IMG/VR virus record: IMGVR_UViG_3300031963_000037
Coordinates: 1-64,000 of that record
Origin: a virus
DNA: 64,000 nt
Direction: 5' to 3' (one strand)
The notes beneath the pieces were generated by a model. That model did not search any database and had not been told where the DNA came from. It saw nothing but the letters and a program-made list of their open reading frames with translations. Positions 26,708-33,482 of the stretch are shown one piece after another (position 1 is the stretch's first letter; each line of letters begins with the position of its first letter). The translations under genes were made by a program, and so were the position numbers.

Positions 26708-27184
26708 ATGCAAATTTTCTTACCATATTCCGATATGAGAAAATCTCTTAAATCCCTCGACAACAAACGTCTCGGTAAACAAAGAGTTGAAACTTATCAA
26801 ATAATATCAGCAATCACCCGTAGGCCTAAGTTAGATGGAACACCATACAAAGGTTGGTTAAACCATCCTTGCACGGTTATGTGGAGAGACTATGTCCCTG
26901 CGTTGAAATTGTATATGAATTATTCAATTGCAGAATGGATTTGTCGAGGATTCAAGAATACGATGAGTTTTGAACAATACATTGAGAATGATGTTATTAT
27001 ACCACCATTCATTGGAAACGAAAGATTTCATTCATCTCACCGTGCCAATCTTTTGAAAAAAGAACCTGAATTTTATCAAAAATATGGGTGGTCCGAAGAC
27101 CCTTCAGACCCTTACGTATGGTTGGATAATGAAGGTAAATGGTATGAACAACATTCAGGAAAAAAAGGAAGAGTATATCTATGA
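26708..27184 (+). CDS. Pyrimidine-dimer-glycosylase-like family protein
   Basis: Start chosen at 26708, where MQIFLPYSDMRKSLKSLDNK begins the conserved region; a longer frame upstream runs through the promoter. The 158-residue protein has LDNKRLGKQRVE, GWLNHPCTVMWRDY, EWICRGFKNTM and RFHSSHRANLLKKEPEFY in an order resembling the Pyr_excise superfamily (T4 endonuclease V relatives) and similar bacterial proteins. If correct it would repair UV damage or act as a DNA-base enzyme. The resemblance is partial and the catalytic N-terminal residue of DenV is not clearly matched. Confidence 0.5.
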   Translation: MQIFLPYSDMRKSLKSLDNKRLGKQRVETYQIISAITRRPKLDGTPYKGWLNHPCTVMWRDYVPALKLYMNYSIAEWICRGFKNTMSFEQYIENDVIIPPFIGNERFHSSHRANLLKKEPEFYQKYGWSEDPSDPYVWLDNEGKWYEQHSGKKGRVYL

Positions 27185-27720
27185 AACATTTAACATTCAA
27201 GAAAATAGGGGTTGAACATCACCCAATCAAAGTTTGGAAAACTGACTTAGTTACAGAAGTTGCTATTTATCAAGGCGAACGAGGTCAAAACCCCGAGCTT
27301 GATTTTGTGGTTAAGTATAAAGAAGAGGGAAAAAGGTTGAGAACCCCATCTCACACACATTGGATAGTTGACTTATTGGTTAAAGGGTCTCATAGTTCAG
27401 TTTTCAAAATGAACTATCTATATAGTTTTGTTAATGACCTCATAAAAATCTACGATGAGTCCGAAAAGTTCTCATCTATTCAAGAAAGAAATACATACGA
27501 TTTGAAACACCCACAAGTTATGGGTAATAAACACTCTCAACTTAGGGGTCATGGGTATTATACAGTTGAAACAATTACAGCATTTGTTGAACTTTTTTCA
27601 AAGTGTGAAAAACAATCAGATGATGCTTTTATGTTTCGCGGGCTACTTACTTTGGTAAAAGAGTATTGTGAAGGAAAAAAAGATTTTTATCAAATAGTTG
27701 GATTATCCAAGAGAGTTTAA
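27181..27720 (+). CDS. Unknown conserved-looking protein
   Basis: The 179-residue protein overlaps the previous stop as ATGA, so the two are translationally coupled. It contains ELDFVVKYKEEGKRLRTP and THWIVDLLVKG. The E-x-D-F-x-x-K string could suggest another nuclease fold, but no full motif set is present. It belongs to the cluster with the nuclease, methyltransferase and glycosylase-like genes. No family is assigned. Confidence 0.6.
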   Translation: MKHLTFKKIGVEHHPIKVWKTDLVTEVAIYQGERGQNPELDFVVKYKEEGKRLRTPSHTHWIVDLLVKGSHSSVFKMNYLYSFVNDLIKIYDESEKFSSIQERNTYDLKHPQVMGNKHSQLRGHGYYTVETITAFVELFSKCEKQSDDAFMFRGLLTLVKEYCEGKKDFYQIVGLSKRV

Positions 27721-27730
27721 CCTATATTTG
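27698..27730 (+). promoter_or_regulatory. Bacteroidota-type promoter (TTG, 22 nt, TATATTTG)
   Basis: TTG at 27698-27700 and a perfect TATATTTG at 27723-27730. The -7 box ends 4 nt before the ATG at 27735. Confidence 0.6.
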
Positions 27731-27734
27731 CTTT

Positions 27735-28253
27735 ATGAAAAAATACATTTTATCAGTAATTGGTAAATTCGAAAACGAGAAGATGTGTCAAGAGTTAGCA
27801 CTATCATTAACCCCTATTGTTGACTCACCTCACATGAAATTCCAACACACAAACGGTATTTTGATATTCCATTTTGCCTCTGAGGTTGAAAAAAGTGAAA
27901 TATTTGAATACATCCGTGGAATTCTCTATGGTATAACCGAAGCATTTATTCTGACAGAATTACATGACAATATGACATTGTCTATGCCGAAAGAAATAGA
28001 AAGTCATCTTTTAGACTTAGAAAATTCAAGTGATGACGTTGAGATGAATATCGACCTTAATAGAATTAAAAGGAATTTAGATTTCATGGACGAAGAGGAA
28101 GATGACGATTTTGTGGCATTACTTTTGGGTGAAAAGAATAACCTGTTTCCTAAACCATCCTTAGACCAAATTTTGGACAAGATGATTGACAAAGGGTTTG
28201 AAAATCTTACAGAGTTCGAAAAAGATATATTAAAGAGTTATAGTAAAAATTAA
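27735..28253 (+). CDS. Acidic protein with Bacteroidota-type C-terminal motif
   Basis: The 172-residue protein has a predicted alpha/beta N-terminal half and a very acidic middle (DFMDEEEDDDF). Its last 32 residues (PSLDQILDKMIDKGFENL, then TEFEKDILKSYS) resemble a short helical motif found at the ends of several Bacteroidota membrane and rhomboid proteins (DUF6576-like). This supports a Bacteroidota connection. The protein directly precedes the sigma factor by 3 bp, so a regulatory or anti-sigma role is possible but speculative. Confidence 0.6.
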   Translation: MKKYILSVIGKFENEKMCQELALSLTPIVDSPHMKFQHTNGILIFHFASEVEKSEIFEYIRGILYGITEAFILTELHDNMTLSMPKEIESHLLDLENSSDDVEMNIDLNRIKRNLDFMDEEEDDDFVALLLGEKNNLFPKPSLDQILDKMIDKGFENLTEFEKDILKSYSKN

Positions 28254-28256
28254 TCT

Positions 28257-29054
28257 ATGAAGGAAAAAAGTGTAATCCCAATTAATCAGGAAGAAATTAA
28301 CGCCTACCTTAAAGAAGTAAGAAAACTTAAGGTAATGACGGTAGAGAGAGAAAGAGAACTTTCTAGAAAAATGTTATCAGGTAGAATCTCAATCCAAGAG
28401 AAGGAAGAAATAAAAAAAGAAATTCTCGAGGGTAACTTAAGGTTTGTGATTACTGTTTCCAAACAATATCAAAACCAAGGGTTAGATTTACCTGACCTTA
28501 TCGCTGAAGGTAATTATGGTCTTATGAAAGCGATTGAGAATTTTGATTGGTCAAAAAATCTTAGATTCATATCATACGCTGTGTGGTGGATTAGACAATC
28601 CATACTTCAATCCTTGAATGAAAATGCTAGAACAATTCGACTACCAGTAAATGTGGTTCAAGAACTACATAAGGCGAAAAAAGAACTTGACAAGGTGGGG
28701 ACTGAACTTCCTGAGAAGTTTCTCAACCTACCATCTATTGTGAACTTGGATAGCCCACTTAACGAAGAGGGAGATACGCTTTTGGATGTTGTTCCAAATC
28801 CAAATGCTGAAAGTGCGGACTCAGGACTTTCTTCAGAGCAAACACTTAAAGATAAATTACTTTCACTTCTCGATGTTCTCGATGAAAGAGAAAAGGTAAT
28901 CATCCAAGATTATTTCGGGTTATCTGGCTCAACAAGAACATTAGAAGATATTGGTAATGACTTTGATTTAACTAAGGAAAGGGTTAGACAAATCAAAGAA
29001 AAAGCCCTCAGAAAACTTAGGAATGAAACGGGTAGTTTGTTCGACTACATGTAA
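28257..29054 (+). CDS. Phage sigma-70 family RNA polymerase sigma factor
   Basis: The 265-residue protein has region 1.2 (INAYLKEVRKLKVMTVERE), region 2 (GNLRFVITVSKQYQNQGLDL and RFISYAVWWIRQSILQSL), and region 4 (LEDIGNDFDLTKERVRQIKE). It closely follows the layout of the short RpoD of Bacteroidota, which is near 290 residues. It therefore resembles a captured housekeeping sigma factor more than T4 gp55. It could direct host polymerase to phage promoters such as the TAnnTTTG or TATTTAT boxes here; which one is not known. An intrinsic terminator follows. Confidence 0.9.
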   Translation: MKEKSVIPINQEEINAYLKEVRKLKVMTVERERELSRKMLSGRISIQEKEEIKKEILEGNLRFVITVSKQYQNQGLDLPDLIAEGNYGLMKAIENFDWSKNLRFISYAVWWIRQSILQSLNENARTIRLPVNVVQELHKAKKELDKVGTELPEKFLNLPSIVNLDSPLNEEGDTLLDVVPNPNAESADSGLSSEQTLKDKLLSLLDVLDEREKVIIQDYFGLSGSTRTLEDIGNDFDLTKERVRQIKEKALRKLRNETGSLFDYM

Positions 29055-29063
29055 TTAAAGGTA

Positions 29064-29099
29064 AAGGGTGTATTTATTAGATACACCTTTTATATTTTT
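29064..29099 (+). terminator. intrinsic terminator after the sigma factor gene
   Basis: Arms 29064-29073 and 29081-29090 pair over 10 bp with one wobble, around a 7-nt loop, followed by a T-rich stretch. The loop side contains TATTTATTA, the candidate late motif, ahead of the lysis genes. Confidence 0.7.
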
Positions 29100-29103
29100 A
29101 TGA

Positions 29104-29142
29104 TATTAAAATTATAAATCTAAGTTGTATTAAAATTATAAA
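29104..29142 (+). repeat. 15-bp direct repeat in the leader of the lysis operon
   Basis: TATTAAAATTATAAA occurs at 29104-29118 and again at 29128-29142, 24 bp apart, just before the ATG at 29146. It may be a protein-binding or promoter element. The region is very AT-rich, so partial coincidence is possible, but a 15-bp perfect match is notable. Confidence 0.6.
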
Positions 29143-29145
29143 ATT

Positions 29146-29427
29146 ATGAAAAAATTTATTCAAAACAATTTCACAGTTATCGTATTGGTAATTGCGGTAT
29201 TAACCTTTTTTAAGGGATGTGGAGATTCAAGAGATTTAAGTAGGATTAAATCAGAAATAAGAGCAATAAAAGATTCAACTTATACTAAAACCGAGTTGAA
29301 TAAGGAACTTAAGATTTCAGGTCTTGAGGCTGAAAAAAGAATGATTCAAGCGACAGATAGAAAACTTCTTGATGTAAGAAGACAAACTGAAATCGAAGAA
29401 GAAATAAAAAAATTAAATAAAAAATAA
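29146..29427 (+). CDS. Membrane-anchored coiled-coil protein of the lysis region
   Basis: The 93-residue protein has one N-terminal membrane segment (FTVIVLVIAVLTFF, 9-22), then KGCGDS and a long charged coiled coil. The single membrane anchor and helix recall an inner-membrane spanin or a small accessory lysis protein. The Cys after the hydrophobic stretch could suggest a lipobox but lacks the usual L-x-G/A-C form. Its stop overlaps the next start as TAATG. Confidence 0.55.
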   Translation: MKKFIQNNFTVIVLVIAVLTFFKGCGDSRDLSRIKSEIRAIKDSTYTKTELNKELKISGLEAEKRMIQATDRKLLDVRRQTEIEEEIKKLNKK

Positions 29428-30146
29428 TGAACTGGATACAAAAAAACTTTAAAACCCTAATATACGTTGCCTTCTTGGTTCCGATTATTACGGTTGCTAT
29501 TGTTTCCATTTCTCACGTAACAACTTGGTATGGTATTTCTAATCCATTGAGTTGGTCGATATATCTTTCAATAGGGATTGAAATCGCTGCTTTATCAGCG
29601 TTAGCCGCAATTGCGGCTCAAATGGGTAAAAAAGTATATTTCCCATTCATCATTGTTACGTTGATACAATTCATTGGAAACATATTTTTTGCATATCAAT
29701 ATATTGATATAAACAGCGAATCTTTCAAAGATTGGGTTGATATGGTTGACCCCATCGTTTCATTTTTAGGTGTAGAATCTGGTGACCTCGTTGGACACAA
29801 AAGATTCTTGGCTTTGTTCGCAGGTGGTATGTTACCATTGATATCCTTATCGTTCCTACACATGCTTGTGAAATTCGAAGAGGAAGAAAAAAGAAAACTA
29901 CCGGTCAATAATTTCGACTTGGATATAGAAGAATTGAGTAAACAAGCTGGACTGAAAGAGGCCGAAATCGAAAAAGAAAAATTCACTCCAACTGAAGATG
30001 AATTAAAAAAACTTGAAGAAGAACTGAGGAAACTAAATGAACAAAAGTTTGGAAACCTACAAGAACCAATTGTTTATGATGAAACACCCTCAGTTAAAGA
30101 AACTAATAATAAAAAGGTATTGAGTTATTTGAGAAGAGATGCTTAA
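29427..30146 (+). CDS. Four-helix membrane protein, possible holin or superinfection factor
   Basis: The 239-residue protein has four likely membrane helices in residues 8-145 and a cytoplasmic charged tail (about 155-239) with a coiled coil (TEDELKKLEEELRKLNEQ). It overlaps the amidase gene by 8 bp. The position makes it a holin candidate, although it is larger than most holins. No specific family is recognised. Confidence 0.5.
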   Translation: MNWIQKNFKTLIYVAFLVPIITVAIVSISHVTTWYGISNPLSWSIYLSIGIEIAALSALAAIAAQMGKKVYFPFIIVTLIQFIGNIFFAYQYIDINSESFKDWVDMVDPIVSFLGVESGDLVGHKRFLALFAGGMLPLISLSFLHMLVKFEEEEKRKLPVNNFDLDIEELSKQAGLKEAEIEKEKFTPTEDELKKLEEELRKLNEQKFGNLQEPIVYDETPSVKETNNKKVLSYLRRDA

Positions 30147-30744
30147 AATCCAAAAATACGGAAACTTCAAACCGATTGGGAAACAAAAGAAAAAAAATCA
30201 AATAATATTATGTCATACTTCAAGGGAGGTCGGGGAATTCCTGGTCTCCCTTAAATTTAGATATAATGGACAATATGATAAAATCCCAAACTACGTTGTA
30301 ACAAGAAAGGGTGAGGTTTTACAACTTCTACCAGAGTTAGGTCATTCGAACATATTTCCTAAGGAACAAATCAATAAGAACTCAGTCATAATATGTCTTG
30401 AGAACCTTGGATGGTTGGAAAAGAAACCATTAACCAATCATTATATTAACTGGATTGGAAGTATTTATAATGACAAGGTTTATGAAAAAAAATGGAGAGA
30501 CTACTTTTTTTGGCAACCTTACACTGACATTCAAATGGAATCAACAGCTGAACTGTGTAAAATGCTAGGAGAGTCGCTTAACATAAAACTGAGGTCAATA
30601 GGTCATAACACAAAAATCGATGGGATTACTGATTGGGAGGGAATAATTTCAAGGAGTAATATCGACACAATGTATACGGACCTAAATCCTTCATTTCAAT
30701 TCGAGACCTTACAAAAATATTTTGAAAATGAACAATATGCTTAA
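30139..30744 (+). CDS. N-acetylmuramoyl-L-alanine amidase, endolysin
   Basis: The 201-residue protein follows the amidase_2/PGRP plan: IILCHTSREV provides the first zinc His (near 26), YVVTRKGEVLQLLPE is the core strand, VIICLENLGWL follows, and RSIGHNTKIDG supplies the later His. The terminal SNIDTMYTDLNPSF parallels the R-x-DPGP-x-F end of the family. It cleaves the sugar-peptide bond of peptidoglycan. There is no signal peptide, so export would need a holin. It lies among membrane and spanin-like genes in a lysis cassette. Confidence 0.75.
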   Translation: MLKIQKYGNFKPIGKQKKKNQIILCHTSREVGEFLVSLKFRYNGQYDKIPNYVVTRKGEVLQLLPELGHSNIFPKEQINKNSVIICLENLGWLEKKPLTNHYINWIGSIYNDKVYEKKWRDYFFWQPYTDIQMESTAELCKMLGESLNIKLRSIGHNTKIDGITDWEGIISRSNIDTMYTDLNPSFQFETLQKYFENEQYA

Positions 30745-31303
30745 CGAAGAAAGATACGATGAAATCAAATCTCTTTTGAAAAAATCGAGACTGATATTCG
30801 AACAAGAGACACAAATCAATGTCGCCAAAGACCTTGAAAAAAGGATTGAAAGAGACAATCAATATGATACTGCGGTTTCTGATGAAGAGAAAGGTGAAAA
30901 ACCAACACCTGAAGACAAAACTCAGAAATATAGAATTTCAGGTGGAATCTTAGCCCTTCATGGTAAGGACAGAAGTGAATTGGATATTACAACAGACGAT
31001 AAAGTTGCATTCCAAGAAACCATGGATGAATTCGTAGAAGAGGTTTCTGACCTTGTAGATTTCAATGTCTTGAATGTTTATCAAAATAATGTTGAATGGT
31101 CTGGGAAATTAATTGATGAAGACTTGGAATTTATCTTCACAATTGGGGAAGATAGTGGAATTTATATCAATGGACAAATGGTTAAGGTTGACCAAGAATT
31201 TCTGGATTTAATTAATAAACTTCAACAATTCTACCAAAAATTCAAATCCAAATGGGGTAAAGTTTTGGCGAGTAGAAAGAAAACAAAAGAATCACCAATT
31301 TAA
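30722..31303 (+). CDS. Unknown acidic protein, start region capsid-targeting-like
   Basis: The 193-residue protein overlaps the amidase gene by 23 bp; starts at 30722, 30728 or 30737 are possible. The N-terminus MKMNNMLNEERYDEIKSLLK contains M-L-N-E, an [I/L]-x-E site like those of T4 capsid-targeting peptides. The rest is alpha-helical and acidic with a domain around 70-165 (YRISGGILALHGKDRSELD). The function is unknown; it may be a virion-internal protein whose gene sits between lysis genes. Confidence 0.5.
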   Translation: MKMNNMLNEERYDEIKSLLKKSRLIFEQETQINVAKDLEKRIERDNQYDTAVSDEEKGEKPTPEDKTQKYRISGGILALHGKDRSELDITTDDKVAFQETMDEFVEEVSDLVDFNVLNVYQNNVEWSGKLIDEDLEFIFTIGEDSGIYINGQMVKVDQEFLDLINKLQQFYQKFKSKWGKVLASRKKTKESPI

Positions 31304-31304
31304 T

Positions 31305-31667
31305 ATGATTAGTAAAATTCTAAATTTCTTAAAGAAACATTACATAACAATCCTTAAAGTTATTTTCGGATTGTTCATCCTTTATTATTTAATATTTTTC
31401 CTGACACCAAGGGTCCAAATGGCTGCCGACCAAAAACAACAACTTGATTCACTCAATGTTGTTATTAAGCAACTTCACGAAGATAATTTGAAATTGGAAA
31501 ACAAGATTTCTGATTTCAACAATGAAATTGAAAAAGTAGACCAAACTATCGGCAAAATAAAAAATCAAAAAACAATTGTCAAAGAAATTTATCATGAAAA
31601 AATTAGCAATATTGATAAGCTTACTTCTCGTGAAGTCGATAGCTTTTTCACAGATAGATACAAGTAA
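31305..31667 (+). CDS. Inner-membrane spanin (Rz-like)
   Basis: The 120-residue protein has a short cytoplasmic basic end, one membrane helix (ITILKVIFGLFILYYLIFFL, 14-33), and a long periplasmic coiled coil. It ends LTSREVDSFFTDRYK, a form commonly seen at the C-terminus of Rz-like proteins. Spanins fuse the inner and outer membranes in the last step of lysis of Gram-negative hosts. The next gene starts inside its 3' end, like Rz/Rz1. Confidence 0.7.
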   Translation: MISKILNFLKKHYITILKVIFGLFILYYLIFFLTPRVQMAADQKQQLDSLNVVIKQLHEDNLKLENKISDFNNEIEKVDQTIGKIKNQKTIVKEIYHEKISNIDKLTSREVDSFFTDRYK

Positions 31668-32004
31668 GACTGAAAAGTGTTTTCCCTTACCTGTGGTTAA
31701 GCAAATAATGAAAGACTTAATAAGTGGAGATTCTGCAAAGGCACAATTGAAACTCACTGAATTCCAACTTATTGAAACCGAGAAAAAAGTAGGACTCAAG
31801 GACAGCGTTATTACAATTCTTAGAGCAAAAGAAACGAATTATCTCACAATAATTGATTCTGAGAAACAAAAGTTTGATATCATGGAAAGATATTCAAAAA
31901 AATTAGAATTTGATTTGAAGAAAGAGAAAGTAAAAAGTAAATTCAATTCTATCCTTGGCACAGGTCTGATTGCTGTATTAACGTTCTTTTTAATAACCAA
32001 ATAA
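31594..32004 (+). CDS. Spanin-partner protein with signal peptide
   Basis: Start chosen at 31594, giving MKKLAILISLLLVKSIAFSQ, a typical Sec signal peptide; the longer frame from 31576 adds six unlikely residues. The gene overlaps the inner-membrane spanin by 74 bp in another frame. The 136-residue product has a periplasmic coiled coil (about 60-115) and a C-terminal hydrophobic helix (ILGTGLIAVLTFFLITK). This is not a classic o-spanin lipoprotein, since no lipobox Cys is seen. It may be a variant partner or unimolecular form. Confidence 0.55.
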   Translation: MKKLAILISLLLVKSIAFSQIDTSKTEKCFPLPVVKQIMKDLISGDSAKAQLKLTEFQLIETEKKVGLKDSVITILRAKETNYLTIIDSEKQKFDIMERYSKKLEFDLKKEKVKSKFNSILGTGLIAVLTFFLITK

Positions 32005-32249
32005 TGGCATTTACAAATTCAGAAATAAAAGAAATTGAAACATTAGTCCGCAAGGAGGTTAGAAACTTTATGCAGAATAATACTGTCAAACAATTCGAGG
32101 ATAAACTTCTTGATACAATAAGAAAAGAAATCAAAAAAGGAAAACTCGAAGGTGATATAAAAGATATAACTCTTAGGATGTTCCGTGAATTTTACCAGTT
32201 CATGTGGACCAACAGAGGTTATTGGGAACCTAGATTGAAAAACGCTTAA
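32004..32249 (+). CDS. Small helical protein, unknown
   Basis: The 81-residue protein has amphipathic helices (IKEIETLVRKEVRNFMQN) and ends FMWTNRGYWEPRLKNA. It starts on the last base of the previous stop (TAATG). No family is recognised. The same strand and tight spacing place it in the operon that continues to the virion-type gene at 32251. Confidence 0.6.
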   Translation: MAFTNSEIKEIETLVRKEVRNFMQNNTVKQFEDKLLDTIRKEIKKGKLEGDIKDITLRMFREFYQFMWTNRGYWEPRLKNA

Positions 32250-32250
32250 C

Positions 32251-33456
32251 ATGGGATTTAATGCTGCAGAACAATTCAAAAAAGCCATAGACAAGGCTTT
32301 CACAACACAACCAAATGTAAAGTTGAATTCCTCAACTATGAAAGATGCAACTAGATTGAAACAATCATTTAAAGAAGAGAAACTAGAGGGTGGTAAGGCA
32401 GATAAAATGAGTTTGGGTGACATTGCTCACAAACACAAGGTTGATGTCAAAAAACTTACACATGAATTTCTTAAAGGAGTCAAAATTGAGACTGAACACA
32501 CCAAGGATAAGAACATGGCCAAAGAAATCGCTATGGACCACTTATATGAAGACCCAAAATATTATTCTAAGTTGAGTAAAATAGAAACTAAGGAGGACGA
32601 TAAAGTTACCGCAAAAAGACAATTTGCGACAGATTTACAAGCCGATAAAGACTATATCGATTTTAAGAAGAGAGCGAAATACAAACAAGGATATAAGGAG
32701 TTTAACTTCGGTTTACCCAATGTAACGAAAGATGACCCTTACATCAAGAAAAGAAAGTGGGGTAGACCTGGCAAAGAGAAAACGAATGAAAAAGTAGATA
32801 AGGAGTTGAAAGGTAATGATAAAGATATGGTGGACGGAATCATTGAAATTCTGAATCAAATTAATGATAAAGGAAATAAGATGAAGGTTGCTAAAAACAT
32901 GGTTCAAAAATTTAAGAAAGAAGGTGTAAAGTTTGATTACGATGACTTTTTTCAAAAGTGTGGGTTGGGAAAAAAAATTGAAAATAAGGAGGCGACAGGG
33001 TCAGGTTCATCAGGGGCATTTGCGGGTCCTATTGCATTTAAAGACAGTGATTTTCTAAGAAAGAGTTTTGCTGAAACTCCAAAACTTAAAGAGGGTATTG
33101 CAGTAAATGCAATGGGCCTCAATGGTATTGAAAAGGCTGAAACAAAAGAAGCGACAGGTTCGGGTTCAGTTGGTGGTTATGAAACACCTGCAATGTGGGC
33201 TAAATCCACAAAGAAAAAAGATTGGGGGCCAAGTAGGAAAACCCAAGTCCCTGGTGGTTCATTTGTAAAAGTAAAAAAGAAATGCACGAAATTCCCATAT
33301 TGTAATCAGGGTGACATAAATGCTTTGAAAATTACGAAAAATGAGTCTGTAAAAGAAGCAATAAAATCAATTTCCAAAAAATTCAAAATCAGTGAAAATG
33401 TTATTATCACAATATTGGAGCACGAGTTTGAGAAAATTAATAAAAGACCAAAATAA
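32251..33456 (+). CDS. DUF5661-like charged phage protein, likely virion-associated
   Basis: The 401-residue protein has a region at about 52-110 (GDIAHKHKVDVKKLTHEFLK, GVKIETEHTKD, MAMDHLYEDPKYYSKL-like) resembling DUF5661. Two EATGSGS[SV]G units (near 249 and 303) are followed by conserved-looking segments, AFAGPIAFKDSDF and YETPAMWAKSTKK, and then KKCTKFPYCNQGD. To my knowledge such modules recur in virion or prohead proteins of marine and freshwater phages. The protein is lysine-rich, which would suit DNA contact inside the head. The function is not established. Confidence 0.6.
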   Translation: MGFNAAEQFKKAIDKAFTTQPNVKLNSSTMKDATRLKQSFKEEKLEGGKADKMSLGDIAHKHKVDVKKLTHEFLKGVKIETEHTKDKNMAKEIAMDHLYEDPKYYSKLSKIETKEDDKVTAKRQFATDLQADKDYIDFKKRAKYKQGYKEFNFGLPNVTKDDPYIKKRKWGRPGKEKTNEKVDKELKGNDKDMVDGIIEILNQINDKGNKMKVAKNMVQKFKKEGVKFDYDDFFQKCGLGKKIENKEATGSGSSGAFAGPIAFKDSDFLRKSFAETPKLKEGIAVNAMGLNGIEKAETKEATGSGSVGGYETPAMWAKSTKKKDWGPSRKTQVPGGSFVKVKKKCTKFPYCNQGDINALKITKNESVKEAIKSISKKFKISENVIITILEHEFEKINKRPK

Positions 33457-33459
33457 AGA

Positions 33460-33468
33460 TATTTATAT
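33460..33468 (+). promoter_or_regulatory. TATTTATAT motif, candidate late promoter
   Basis: The core TATTTAT is 16 nt upstream of the ATG at 33483, in the short gap after the previous gene. It matches the set found before other likely late genes. Confidence 0.4.
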
Positions 33469-33482
33469 TAAAAACACACATA

